The notes: generated by a model from the sequence alone, not told the origin. Counted from the stretch's first letter, positions 23,528-32,201 are shown. The stretch: 64,000 bases of DNA from Aestuariibaculum suncheonense (GCF_014596935.1 NZ_JACVXC010000003.1:496001-560000), one strand, 5' to 3'. Made by a program: numbers and translations.

Positions 23528-24841
23528 ATGAATCTAACCAAAATCAAAAAGCAACTCTTTGCCATCGAACAGATACCCACCCTGCTGTATCTTATAAAGT
23601 GGCTTTGTATTTGTCTGGTATTAGGCATTTTAGCCGGTAGTGTTTCTGCCTTTTTCCTTACCGCTTTAGAGTGGGCTACCAATTACCGCGAATCGCATCT
23701 ATGGATTATCTGGTTATTACCCATAGGGGGCTTTATTATCGGGTTATCTTATCATCTGTACGGCAATAGTGTTGTAAAAGGCAACAATCTCCTTTTGGAG
23801 GAATTCCATAGTCCTAAAAAAATCATCCCTTTTAAAATGGCGCCTCTGGTACTCTTCGGGACCATTGTTACGCATTTATTCGGGGGTTCGGCTGGTCGTG
23901 AGGGCACGGCAGTACAAATAGGTGGCGCCATTGCCGACCAGTTTACCAAAATTTTAAAACTCTCGAAACGCGATAGAAAAATCATTTTAATTGCTGGTAT
24001 TAGTGCCGGTTTTGCTTCGGTATTTGGTACACCTTTAGCTGGTGGAATTTTCGCGCTAGAGGTGCTTATTTTAGGACGTTTACGCTTAGATGCTATTATA
24101 CCTAGTTTTATGGCTGCCGTTTTTGCCGATTATTTTTGTAAAATTTGGGGCGTACCCCACACCCATTATCATATTGATAGCGTCGCCGAAATGACTCCGA
24201 TTAACCTGCTATGGGCTTTGCTTGCCGGTATCATTTTTGGTCTGGTAGCCATGTTATTCTCCAAATCCACACACTTTTGGGGCGACCTGTTTAAAAATTA
24301 CATCAACTATCCGCCCCTGCGTCCGGTTATTGGTGGTGTGGTATTGGCTGTCGTCATTTATCTTATGGGCACTACAAAATATATAGGCTTAGGTATTCCA
24401 ACCATTGTAGATGCTTTTAGTGTCGACTTAAACTCTTACGATTTCCTATTAAAAGTCCTGTTTACCTCGTTCACCTTAGGTGCCGGATTTAAAGGCGGCG
24501 AAGTTACCCCGCTATTCTTTATTGGCGCGACACTGGGTAACGCTTTAATATGGTTTATCCCCTTACCTATGGGCCTATTGGCTGGTATGGGCTTTGTAGC
24601 CGTATTTGCCGGAGCAACCAACACCCCTATTGCGTGTACGATAATGGGTATAGAGCTTTTCGGGATAGAATCTGGGGTCTTTATTGCTCTGGCCTGCAGT
24701 ACGGCCTATTTATTTTCCGGACATTCCGGAGTGTACGCCTCTCAGATCATTGGAAGTCCGAAAAACAATTATTATTTACGTGAAAAAGGTCTGCATTTGT
24801 CTGATGTGGAAGACCGTCGCGACCAGAATAAACCAAAATAA
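23528..24841 (+). CDS. CLC family anion transporter, CLC-F (fluoride/H+ antiporter) type
   Basis: The 437-residue membrane protein has the CLC fold. Its three pore motifs are those of the fluoride-exporting subclass rather than of chloride CLCs: GNNLL (85-89) in place of GSGIP, GREGT (123-127, with the gating Glu kept) in place of GREGP, and GGEVTP (323-328) in place of GxFAP. CLC-F proteins export fluoride in exchange for protons at the inner membrane. The ATG chosen lies three codons inside a TTG. The nuclease gene begins 15 bases later and may be cotranscribed. The subclass call rests on motif reading only. Confidence 0.85.
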   Translation: MNLTKIKKQLFAIEQIPTLLYLIKWLCICLVLGILAGSVSAFFLTALEWATNYRESHLWIIWLLPIGGFIIGLSYHLYGNSVVKGNNLLLEEFHSPKKIIPFKMAPLVLFGTIVTHLFGGSAGREGTAVQIGGAIADQFTKILKLSKRDRKIILIAGISAGFASVFGTPLAGGIFALEVLILGRLRLDAIIPSFMAAVFADYFCKIWGVPHTHYHIDSVAEMTPINLLWALLAGIIFGLVAMLFSKSTHFWGDLFKNYINYPPLRPVIGGVVLAVVIYLMGTTKYIGLGIPTIVDAFSVDLNSYDFLLKVLFTSFTLGAGFKGGEVTPLFFIGATLGNALIWFIPLPMGLLAGMGFVAVFAGATNTPIACTIMGIELFGIESGVFIALACSTAYLFSGHSGVYASQIIGSPKNNYYLREKGLHLSDVEDRRDQNKPK

Positions 24842-24856
24842 CATATATACATACCT

Positions 24857-25645
24857 ATGAAATCGTTCTCCCTTCACCTTTGTTTTTTAACTATTCTTAT
24901 TTCCTCCTTAAATCTTAATGCCTCAACAGTAGACGACTGGGGAGCTACCGGCCACCGTGTGGTTGGCGAAATCGCTCAGAAATATTTAAAAGGAAAAGCG
25001 AAACGTGAAGTCAACCGTTTGCTGAAACAACATTCTTTAGCGTTTGCCTCGACCTATGGCGATGAAATTAAATCGGATAAAGCTTATGATAAGTATTACA
25101 CCTGGCACTTTGTAAACATGCCTTTTAATGAAACCTATGAAACTTCTGAAAAGCACCCTGATGGTGATTTAGTTACTGGTATTGAAACCTGTAAAGCGGT
25201 TTTATTAGACAAAAATGCATCTGATGAGGATAAAATCTTTCACTTAAAAATGCTGATTCACTTAATGGGCGATTTACACCAGCCTATGCATGTAGGCCTA
25301 GCCGAAGATAAAGGAGGTAACGACTTAAAAGTACAATGGTTTTATAAAGACAGCAACCTGCACCGTGTTTGGGATTCTGATATGATTGAAGACTATAAAA
25401 TGGGTTATGATGAGCTGGCAAACAATGCCGATGCTTTATCTAAAGATGAAATTAAAGCCATTCAGGAAGGCTCTGTTACCGACTGGGTAAACGAAACACA
25501 CAACATCACAAAGAAAGTATACGCATCTGTTGAACCTAATGAAAACTTGAGATACCGTTACTCTTACGATCATTTTAAAACCGTTCGCAGCCAGTTACAA
25601 ATTGCAGGTATACGCCTAGCAAAAGTATTAAACGATATTTTTTAA
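24857..25645 (+). CDS. S1/P1-family zinc-dependent nuclease, secreted
   Basis: The 262-residue protein has a signal peptide followed by WGATGHRVVGEIAQ, where the Trp and His are the first zinc ligands of S1/P1 nucleases. Further ligands are in YTWHFVN, LIHLMGDLHQPMHVG and GGNDLKVQW...NLHRVWDSDMIE, so the trinuclear zinc site looks complete. These enzymes cut single-stranded DNA and RNA and remove 3'-phosphates from nucleotides, probably to scavenge phosphate or nucleosides in the periplasm. The length is normal for the family. Confidence 0.95.
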   Translation: MKSFSLHLCFLTILISSLNLNASTVDDWGATGHRVVGEIAQKYLKGKAKREVNRLLKQHSLAFASTYGDEIKSDKAYDKYYTWHFVNMPFNETYETSEKHPDGDLVTGIETCKAVLLDKNASDEDKIFHLKMLIHLMGDLHQPMHVGLAEDKGGNDLKVQWFYKDSNLHRVWDSDMIEDYKMGYDELANNADALSKDEIKAIQEGSVTDWVNETHNITKKVYASVEPNENLRYRYSYDHFKTVRSQLQIAGIRLAKVLNDIF

Positions 25646-25665
25646 ACCTATCGTTTTTAAAAACA

Positions 25666-25710
25666 AACAGCCGTTTCCTGAGTTTGTAAAACACATAAGA
25701 AACGGCTGTT
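25666..25710 (+). terminator. Possible terminator after the S1/P1 nuclease gene
   Basis: AACAGCCGTTTC and GAAACGGCTGTT form a perfect 12-bp stem with a 21-nt loop, 20 bases after the stop. There is no T-run after it, so it may be a Rho-type or mRNA-stability hairpin. Confidence 0.5.
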
Positions 25711-25818
25711 CCGTTTCATTGGTTTTAGCAACTTGTACCCAGTTATTTTTCCATAAATAGAAAAGAAAATAGCAACAAGCCACAGCTCAGGTTTTCTTAC
25801 CTACAGCACTTTAAACAT

Positions 25819-25857
25819 AAAAAGCCATCTTAGACTAACTAATAAGATGACTTTTTA
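25819..25857 (-). terminator. Terminator after the nitrate transporter gene
   Basis: AAAAAG-CATCTTA and TAAGATG-CTTTTTA pair around a 10-nt loop, with T-rich sequence on the gene's downstream side. It lies about 23 bases beyond the stop. Confidence 0.65.
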
Positions 25858-25879
25858 TTCTACAACACCAGAAACAACT

Positions 25880-27370
25880 TTAATCTACATTATTCTCGAA
25901 TTTATTAACCAATAAAGGTGTTGCTTTATCTGCCATTTTTTGTACCACTCTGTGCATCCATATTAAACATACCGCAGACAGCACTAACATTACTATCCAA
26001 CAACTTGACCAAAGGCCTGTCCCTTCTAACAGATACCCGAACAGAATAGGACAAAAGAATCCGCCCAGTCCACCAAGTACGCCAACCATACCTCCTACTA
26101 CGCCTACTTCCTCAGGGAAATAATCTGGTATATGTTTATAAACTGCCGCCTTACCTATGCCCCAAACCGAGCCTATAATGATGGCAATTATTGCAAAAAT
26201 CCAAACATTTGCCTGAAAGTAAATATGGGTTTTTCCTTCGGCAAGTAATTCTTTCTTATTCACCTGATCGCCTTTCTTCACACGCACCTGTTGCCAGGAT
26301 TCTTTAATTGGAAACACATGAAATACCTCATTGGCATAAGCCAATTCATCAGAACGGCGGTTTACAGGGTACGTCACATGATTCACCACTATATGCGAAT
26401 CACTCACTTCGGTTACCTCACCAGAAGCCTTCGCCATGATCCCCTTACCTGCGGCATAAATATCCATTCTGGGGATAATCAACATCGAACTCAACACGAC
26501 AGATGTTCCCAGCACCCAGTACATCACCTTTCTGGCGCCGAACTTATCCGATAACCATCCACCAAAAGCTCTGATCACGCCTGATGGTAAACTAAAACAC
26601 GAGGCTAATAATCCTGCAGTTGCCAAATCCAGAGCATACACATTGGTGTAATAAGGCACGAGCCATCCAGCGAAAGCCACAAAGCAACCAAACACTAAAA
26701 AGTAATACAAACCGAATCGCCAGACACGCACACTCTTTAGCGGTTGCAACATGCCTGACAAACTTTTTGTGCTTGATGCCGGTTTCTTATTGGTGGTTGT
26801 TAAAAAGAATATAATCGCCATCAGCACCAAACATACTGCATAAATTTTGGGCATCATTCGCCAACCCTCTAAATTGGTTTTACCATCAGTTAAATAATTT
26901 AAAAGTTTTGGCCCTATTAAGGTTGTAATAGCTGCTCCTGCATTACCTGCTCCAAAAATTCCCAAGGCTATCCCTTGTTTTTCTTTAGGATACCAGATGG
27001 AAGAAAAGGCAATCCCCACTGCAAAACTAGCGCCGGTAATACCAAACCCTAAACTGCATAAAGCAAACGACCAGAACCCGTTGGCATAAGACAACAGATA
27101 CATTGGTATGGCGCAAATTAAAAGCAGACCAGCAAACACAGGCTTACCTCCCAGCTTATCGGTCAAGATTCCTGCCGGTAAACGAAAAATAGCGCCTGTT
27201 AGCACCGGAATACCTATTAGCCAACCGATTTCTACTGCACTCCAGTCGAAAACCTGGTTGTCTGCAAGAAACGTTACCAGAATACCATTCAACAGCCATG
27301 CTGCAAAACAGAATGTAAATGCCAGAGTATTAATAAACAATGTCTTATTTGCGCCTTGTGTTACTTTCAT
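25880..27370 (-). CDS. narK: NarK-type nitrate/nitrite MFS transporter with inserted soluble domain
   Basis: The 496-residue protein is an MFS transporter of the nitrate/nitrite porter group. It has the nitrate signature around 108-148 (GFGITGASFAVGIAFSSIWYP...GIFGAGNAGAA) and conserved Arg in helix 2 (R63) and helix 8 (R267), which bind the anion. Between helix 8/9 and the last helices lies a non-membrane insert at about 302-385. It includes KASGEVTEVSDSHIVVNHVTYPV and VRVKKGDQVNKKELLAEGK; the last resembles a biotinyl/lipoyl-type hairpin. The insert makes it longer than the ~400-460-residue norm. No nitrate reductase genes are in the window. Confidence 0.9.
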   Translation of the reverse strand: MKVTQGANKTLFINTLAFTFCFAAWLLNGILVTFLADNQVFDWSAVEIGWLIGIPVLTGAIFRLPAGILTDKLGGKPVFAGLLLICAIPMYLLSYANGFWSFALCSLGFGITGASFAVGIAFSSIWYPKEKQGIALGIFGAGNAGAAITTLIGPKLLNYLTDGKTNLEGWRMMPKIYAVCLVLMAIIFFLTTTNKKPASSTKSLSGMLQPLKSVRVWRFGLYYFLVFGCFVAFAGWLVPYYTNVYALDLATAGLLASCFSLPSGVIRAFGGWLSDKFGARKVMYWVLGTSVVLSSMLIIPRMDIYAAGKGIMAKASGEVTEVSDSHIVVNHVTYPVNRRSDELAYANEVFHVFPIKESWQQVRVKKGDQVNKKELLAEGKTHIYFQANVWIFAIIAIIIGSVWGIGKAAVYKHIPDYFPEEVGVVGGMVGVLGGLGGFFCPILFGYLLEGTGLWSSCWIVMLVLSAVCLIWMHRVVQKMADKATPLLVNKFENNVD

Positions 27371-27424
27371 ACCAATGTATTTTAAAACATAAAACAGAAA
27401 TACGTATCAACTACGTAACTAACG

Positions 27425-27455
27425 CAAATATATAAGTATATATACTTATAAACAA
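27425..27455 (-). promoter_or_regulatory. Promoter of the nitrate transporter gene with palindromic spacer
   Basis: Read on the minus strand, TTG is followed by 20 nt and then TATATTTG, a perfect TAnnTTTG box. The spacer is almost wholly filled by the perfect 20-bp palindrome TATAAGTATATATACTTATA (27431-27450), which overlaps the box by two bases. A palindrome in the -33/-7 spacer is where a repressor or a MerR-like activator would bind. Confidence 0.6.
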
Positions 27456-27544
27456 ATAAAAAAATTAATAATTTTACGATAAAAATGTATAAAAACTGCG
27501 AAACAGCAGTAAATATAATGGTTTTAGAAGGTTAATAAAACCTA

Positions 27545-27570
27545 AAAACTACGTAAAAATACGTAGTTTT
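27545..27570 (-). terminator. Hairpin after the DMT transporter gene
   Basis: AAAACTACGTA and TACGTAGTTTT form a perfect 11-bp stem with a 4-nt loop. The sequence is T-rich on the minus strand. It lies 29 bases downstream of the EamA gene stop and could also be an operator. Confidence 0.5.
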
Positions 27571-27598
27571 AATTCTATAAATATTCAAAATAAGCGGT

Positions 27599-28513
27599 TT
27601 AGGTTGGTAATTCCGACAAAGTCTGTGCCTTAATACGTTTACGAGAGGCCCGTGCAAACAACGTTTGTAGCAAAATAGAAAGCACGATAAAACTTAAACC
27701 TACCCAAAAGGATAAGGTAAAATCGGCTGCTTCATTAAAAATAATAGCCGAAAGTATAATGGTATAAATAGGCTCTAAATTAAAGCTTAAGTTCACAGTA
27801 AACGAGCTGATGTGACGCAAGGCATTATTTAGTAACAAACACAGCAACACTGTACAAAACAAGGACAGGATTAATAAATACCCTAAATCTGAGGTGTTGG
27901 GCAGCTGAAACACAAAATCGGTAAACTGCGTAAACAAGAGAATAATACATCCTAATCCTATAAACCCACCCACCATTTGAAACGTGGTTACTTTAAGCGT
28001 ATCATGTCTATGAATAAAGCGCTCGTTAAAAATAGTAAATACCGATATAAATATTGAAGAAATCACCCCTAGTGCAATGCCTAGTCGATACGAACTATCG
28101 AAACCAAAAATTAGAGCTATACCAATTAAACTAAGGGTACTTAATCCTAAATTCCGAATCGAGAAACGCTTTCGGTTTATTAAAGGTTCTAATATGGCCG
28201 TAAAAAAACTGGTAAGACAAAAGCACAAAATACCAAGCGACACGGTTGAGGCTTTAATACTCCCGAAAAAGAACACCCAATGTAAAGCCAGTAATACCCC
28301 ATTAGCTAACATTAATCCATTGGTTTTACTCCAAAATGGCACAGAGGTTTTACGACGCTGCAAATACTTCAGCAAAATAAGTAATACTGCAGATGAAAAT
28401 AATACACGGTAAAACACCAACAGCATTTCATTAAGTGTTACCAGTTTTCCAAATAAACCAGTAAAGCCTGCTAAAATAATAGCAACATGCAATTCTAAAT
28501 ACGACCTGTTCAT
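27599..28513 (-). CDS. DMT superfamily (EamA) transporter
   Basis: The 304-residue protein has about ten membrane helices arranged as two EamA repeats. The second repeat shows the typical end FNLEPIYTIILSAIIFNEAADFTLSFWVGLSFIVLSI. The N-terminus (ELHVAIILAGFTGLFGKLVTLNEMLLVFYRVLFSS) matches the drug/metabolite exporter pattern. The substrate is unknown; homologues export amino acids or other small metabolites. It is likely transcribed alone. Confidence 0.9.
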   Translation of the reverse strand: MNRSYLELHVAIILAGFTGLFGKLVTLNEMLLVFYRVLFSSAVLLILLKYLQRRKTSVPFWSKTNGLMLANGVLLALHWVFFFGSIKASTVSLGILCFCLTSFFTAILEPLINRKRFSIRNLGLSTLSLIGIALIFGFDSSYRLGIALGVISSIFISVFTIFNERFIHRHDTLKVTTFQMVGGFIGLGCIILLFTQFTDFVFQLPNTSDLGYLLILSLFCTVLLCLLLNNALRHISSFTVNLSFNLEPIYTIILSAIIFNEAADFTLSFWVGLSFIVLSILLQTLFARASRKRIKAQTLSELPT

Positions 28514-28556
28514 TTAAAGATAAATTACCGGGCTAATTTAGCCGATTAAAACCAAT

Positions 28557-28591
28557 AAAAAAATCCCTTCCCAAATTAATGGAAAGGGATG
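28557..28591 (-). terminator. Terminator after the MscS-like gene
   Basis: ATCCCTTCC and GGAAAGGGAT pair with one bulge around a 9-nt loop. On the minus strand a run of T follows. Confidence 0.75.
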
Positions 28592-28650
28592 AGTAAAGAG
28601 CGTTCGGATTACAGAAAAGTAACCAACCAAATTTTAACCCTAACTTAAAG

Positions 28651-29478
28651 TTATTCCCGTATTCTTACTTGACTCTCTACTATATCTTTAATAGGTATTA
28701 CCAATTTTCCCGACAATGTTTTTATGGTGATTGAGGTATTATCAATACGTTCGACCTCACCTTTGATATCGTTAAATTCTATAATCTGACCTATTTCGTA
28801 TGTTTTTCTGGCATAAAAAGCTCTTAACAGATCGTTTACCACCCGTTGTGCGCCCAAACCAAAGGCTATGGCAAACGCTAGTAAAAACGCCGCTAAAATC
28901 ATGGTGATATTACTGGTAATGATTTCGGTATCTACCCCAGCCTGATTTAATGCTGTAATAGAAATGAACACCAGTAACACCAAAAAGACTACCTGACTAA
29001 TAAACTTAGAGCCAGACATATCCATAGAATCAAAAAAGGATTGAATTCCTTTTTTAATGAAATTCGCTAATAACAGTCCTATGGTAAAGATGATTAATGC
29101 TGAAAACAGCTGCGGAATATATCGTAAAAAGTTTCTAATCTCCTCTGAAACAATAGTTAGATTTAAAATATCGGTGATAACAATAATGATGATTAAATAC
29201 ATTACCCACTTCACAAACTTTGTGATAATGTTAATCACATCAAAATTAAGGCTGCTATTTCCCAGAAACTGAATTTCATTTAGTTTATCGTCTAACTTAT
29301 CTGCTTTAGCAAACTTCAATCCTCTTCTAACTACAAAAACGATTAGTTTTATGCTTAACCAGCCTATAATTAAAACAGCCAGAGCCCCCAATATATTCGG
29401 CACGACCTTAGCCACCTCATTTGTCATAGTAGATAATGAATTCATCACATTATCATTCCATTCCGTTAATTTATCCAT
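28651..29478 (-). CDS. Small-conductance mechanosensitive channel family (MscS-like)
   Basis: The 275-residue protein has an N-terminal helix region with conserved TM-helix repeats (ALAVLIIGWLSIKLIVFVVRRGLKFA, LRYIPQLFSALIIFTIGLLLANFIKKGI). A further helix (ILAAFLLAFAIAFGLGAQRVVNDLLRAFYARKTY) corresponds to the pore-lining helix, and a short beta domain follows (YEIGQIIEFNDIKGEVERIDNTSITIKTLSGKLVIPI). It probably releases solutes on hypo-osmotic shock. It lies 48 bases downstream of a tiny gene that follows the ECF sigma factor and may share its transcript. Confidence 0.9.
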   Translation of the reverse strand: MDKLTEWNDNVMNSLSTMTNEVAKVVPNILGALAVLIIGWLSIKLIVFVVRRGLKFAKADKLDDKLNEIQFLGNSSLNFDVINIITKFVKWVMYLIIIIVITDILNLTIVSEEIRNFLRYIPQLFSALIIFTIGLLLANFIKKGIQSFFDSMDMSGSKFISQVVFLVLLVFISITALNQAGVDTEIITSNITMILAAFLLAFAIAFGLGAQRVVNDLLRAFYARKTYEIGQIIEFNDIKGEVERIDNTSITIKTLSGKLVIPIKDIVESQVRIRE

Positions 29479-29526
29479 GTTTTATTTTTAGCGTTAGGTT
29501 TTATTTGGTTTAGTGTTCTTTTACAT

Positions 29527-29700
29527 TTATTTTTTTCTTTGTTTTACGGTATGCTCTATCACTTTGGCAATATCAAAGGAGAACAAACTCGCCATTTCCA
29601 TAAGTAGTTTCGCTACGGCGATGTCGTTCATCACCTTAGACTTGAGTTCTGGGGGAACTTCTTTTAGGGGCTTATTAATATATTGAAACGGATTATCCAT
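29527..29700 (-). CDS. 57-residue small protein coupled to the ECF sigma factor gene
   Basis: The ATG lies two bases beyond the sigma factor stop codon, so translation is probably coupled. The product (MDNPFQYINKPLKEVPPELK...KQRKK) has 57 residues. It has a short Pro-rich start, an amphipathic helix (SKVMNDIAVAKLLMEMASLFSFDIAKVIEHTV) and a basic end, with no membrane helix. It is too small and too polar for a classical anti-sigma factor, yet its position suits a sigma-binding or sigma-linked peptide. The family is not recognised. Confidence 0.65.
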   Translation of the reverse strand: MDNPFQYINKPLKEVPPELKSKVMNDIAVAKLLMEMASLFSFDIAKVIEHTVKQRKK

Positions 29701-29702
29701 TA

Positions 29703-30269
29703 TCAAAGATTGTTGTATTCTGTTAAAAGCTTTTCTTTCGCGCGTTTAATTCGCATCTTAACCGCACTTTCGCCAATTCCTAACACGCTCTCAATTTCTT
29801 TAATCGTTAAAAAATCTTGATACTTTAGGAGTAAAATCATTTTCTCGTCTGGAGAAATTAAGTTCAATGCATCTTTTAGTTTATCGACCTTCATCTGGCT
29901 AAAATCTTCATCGTAATGATCATCGGTTATACTTTCAATATCGTAATGATCTACCGACTGCTTTTCTATTTTTTTAGCCGTATTCCTCGTTACATAATTC
30001 ACACAATGATTATAGGTAAACGCATATAACCATGTTGAAAATTTAGAGGTTCCCTTAAAACTAGACAACTTTACAAAAAGCTTTAAAAATACATCTTGAG
30101 TTAAATCCTTTGCTTCATCTTCATCTTTTGAAAAACTTAAACATTTATTATAAACTAGCGTCGCGTATCTATCATAAAGCACTTCAAACCACAAGGTATC
30201 ATTGGTTTTTACAATGGCGCGAACAAGATCCTCATCAGATAAACTGGTACTAATATTGGTGCTTTTCAA
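29703..30269 (-). CDS. ECF-type RNA polymerase sigma factor
   Basis: The 188-residue protein has region 2 (FEVLYDRYATLVYNKCLSFSKDEDEAKDLTQDVFLKLFVKLSSFKGTSKFSTWLYAFTYNHC) and region 4 (LNLISPDEKMILLLKYQDFLTIKEIESVLGIGESAVKMRIKRAKEKLL), as in ECF sigma factors. It should direct RNA polymerase to a small regulon in response to an envelope or stress signal. No membrane anti-sigma gene follows. Instead a 57-residue ORF and then a mechanosensitive channel gene lie downstream on the same strand. Confidence 0.93.
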   Translation of the reverse strand: MKSTNISTSLSDEDLVRAIVKTNDTLWFEVLYDRYATLVYNKCLSFSKDEDEAKDLTQDVFLKLFVKLSSFKGTSKFSTWLYAFTYNHCVNYVTRNTAKKIEKQSVDHYDIESITDDHYDEDFSQMKVDKLKDALNLISPDEKMILLLKYQDFLTIKEIESVLGIGESAVKMRIKRAKEKLLTEYNNL

Positions 30270-30472
30270 GGTACGCTTGTTGCTATTTTATTTCGTTCTT
30301 TTTTAGTAAGACACAACTTGGAAACATAAGTCACATTAATTTTTAATAAATTACAAAAAAACGCATCTTTTTAATAATCTATTCTAAGTTTTATAGGTGT
30401 TTATTGATAAAAATCAATTTCTCTTGATTTTTAAGACAAGCTTTTTAACGAAGACGTATTTATTGGAAAATA

Positions 30473-30506
30473 AAAAACCCTTTTACCAAAAAAGTAAAAG
30501 GGTTTA
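30473..30506 (-). terminator. Terminator after the dihydrolipoyl dehydrogenase gene
   Basis: AAACCCTTTTAC and GTAAAAGGGTTT form a perfect 12-bp stem with a 7-nt loop, followed by T-rich sequence on the minus strand, 23 bases beyond the stop codon. Confidence 0.85.
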
Positions 30507-30528
30507 AATGTATGATATAGGGTTACAA

Positions 30529-31929
30529 TTACATATGTAAAGCTCTATCTTCAGTTGCAGCTAAAGCCGCTTCTTTAATAGCTTCTGTAAAGGTTGGATG
30601 TGCATGAGACATACGAGATACATCTTCTGCTGATGCTCTGAATTCCATAGCAACAACTGCTTCGGCAATCATATCGGCAGCACGAGCTCCTACCATGTGT
30701 ACTCCTAAAATTTCATCGGTTTCCTTATCGGCTAATACTTTAACAAATCCGTCAATATCCATACTTGCTCTGGCACGACCTAAAGCACGCATTGGGAAAG
30801 ATCCTGCTTTGTAAGCTACACCTGCTTCTTTTAACTGCTCTTCAGTTTTACCAACTGCAGCAACTTCAGGCCATGTGTAAACCACACCAGGAATTAAGTT
30901 GTAATCGATATGTGGTTTTTGTCCTGCTAATGTCTCTGCTACGAATACACCTTCTTCTTCTGCTTTGTGCGCTAACATTGCTCCTTTAACAACATCACCA
31001 ATCGCGTAAATATTTGAAGCGCTTGTTTGTAAGTGATCGTTCACTTCAATCTGTCCGCGCTCTGTTAATTTAACTCCGGCAGCTTCAGCGTTTAATCCGT
31101 CTGTATAAGGACGACGTCCTACAGATACTAAACAGTAATCACCTCTGAATTCTACCTCTTCTCCTTTTTTGTTATCAGCCTTAATGATAACCTCATCACC
31201 TACACGCTCAACAGATTTTACTTTGTGAGACGTGTTGATATTGAATTTTTGTTTCTTTAATACTTTGTTTAGCTCTTTTGATAAGCCACCATCCATAGTT
31301 GGGATGATACGATCCATAAACTCTACAACAGATACCTCTGCTCCTAAACGCTTATATACTTGTCCTAGCTCTAAACCAATTACACCACCACCAATTACGA
31401 TTAAGTGTTTTGGAATTTCTTTTAATTTTAAAGCTTCTGTAGAGGTAATGATACGTTCTTTATCGATATTGATAAACGGTAAACTTGAAGGTTTACTTCC
31501 TGTTGCAATGATGGTGTTTTTTGCTTCGATTTCAATAGTTTCTTCTCCAGCAATGCTAATATGGGTAGCATCTTTAAAACTTCCTAAACCTTGATACACG
31601 TCGATATTGTTTTTCTTCATTAAGAAATCGATACCTCCAGTAGTTTGATCTACTACAGCTTGCTTACGTGCAATCATCTTTTCTAAATTCACCTTGACAT
31701 CGCCAGGGATTTCAATACCGTGCTCTTCGAAATGTTTAACAGCATCTTCGTAATGATGAGACGAATCTAATAATGCTTTACTTGGAATACAACCTACATT
31801 TAAACAAGTTCCGCCTAATGTACTGTACTTTTCTATAAGGGCAGTTTTCATGCCTAATTGTGCGCAACGGATAGCTGCAACATATCCTCCAGGACCCGAG
31901 CCTATAACGGCTACATCGTATGAATTCAT
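30529..31929 (-). CDS. lpdA: Dihydrolipoyl dehydrogenase (E3)
   Basis: The 466-residue flavoprotein has the FAD motif VIGSGPGGYVAAIRCAQLG, the redox-active disulfide in GGTCLNVGCIPSKALL, a second dinucleotide motif VIGGGVIGLELGQVYKRLGAEV for NAD, and the C-terminal HAHPTFTEAIKEAAL with the catalytic His-Glu pair. It reoxidises the lipoyl groups of pyruvate and 2-oxoglutarate dehydrogenases and of the glycine cleavage system. It stands alone here with its own promoter and terminator, and no E1/E2 genes are near. Confidence 0.97.
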   Translation of the reverse strand: MNSYDVAVIGSGPGGYVAAIRCAQLGMKTALIEKYSTLGGTCLNVGCIPSKALLDSSHHYEDAVKHFEEHGIEIPGDVKVNLEKMIARKQAVVDQTTGGIDFLMKKNNIDVYQGLGSFKDATHISIAGEETIEIEAKNTIIATGSKPSSLPFINIDKERIITSTEALKLKEIPKHLIVIGGGVIGLELGQVYKRLGAEVSVVEFMDRIIPTMDGGLSKELNKVLKKQKFNINTSHKVKSVERVGDEVIIKADNKKGEEVEFRGDYCLVSVGRRPYTDGLNAEAAGVKLTERGQIEVNDHLQTSASNIYAIGDVVKGAMLAHKAEEEGVFVAETLAGQKPHIDYNLIPGVVYTWPEVAAVGKTEEQLKEAGVAYKAGSFPMRALGRARASMDIDGFVKVLADKETDEILGVHMVGARAADMIAEAVVAMEFRASAEDVSRMSHAHPTFTEAIKEAALAATEDRALHM

Positions 31930-31969
31930 AAAATTATTTTGATAATCGTTTATTTAAAAAGTCGAGAAA

Positions 31970-31999
31970 CAAAAGTACAAATGTTTTATTGGAAGACAA
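31970..31999 (-). promoter_or_regulatory. Promoter of the dihydrolipoyl dehydrogenase gene
   Basis: On the minus strand, TTG is followed by 19 nt and then TACTTTTG, a full match to the flavobacterial TTG-N17-23-TAnnTTTG consensus. The leader to the ATG would be about 32 nt. Confidence 0.7.
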
Positions 32000-32172
32000 T
32001 AAAAAACACCCCATTATAAAGTGATTTTATCATTTTTATAACACTATTTATTAATATTTCAAAAATCCAATACGATTAGCCCCCGATTTTAAAGAAACCT
32101 CACAATAAACTACGTACAAAATAAGTAATACTACTTAAAAACATATCAGTTTCATTCTTTTTTTGTATCTTA

Positions 32173-32189
32173 TAGAGAATAATTCTCTA
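32173..32189 (+). promoter_or_regulatory. Palindrome upstream of the dodecin gene, possible operator
   Basis: TAGAGAAT and ATTCTCTA are perfect inverted halves around a central A, 12 nt before the dodecin ATG. It may be an operator or a 5' UTR hairpin. The rest of the gap before it (from 32000) shows nothing else that I can name. Confidence 0.35.
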
Positions 32190-32201
32190 AACTAAATACT
32201 C

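Noticed and set aside
24550-24783. 77-codon frame overlapping the CLC gene
   Set aside because: It is an out-of-frame shadow; the CLC frame has the full transporter signature.
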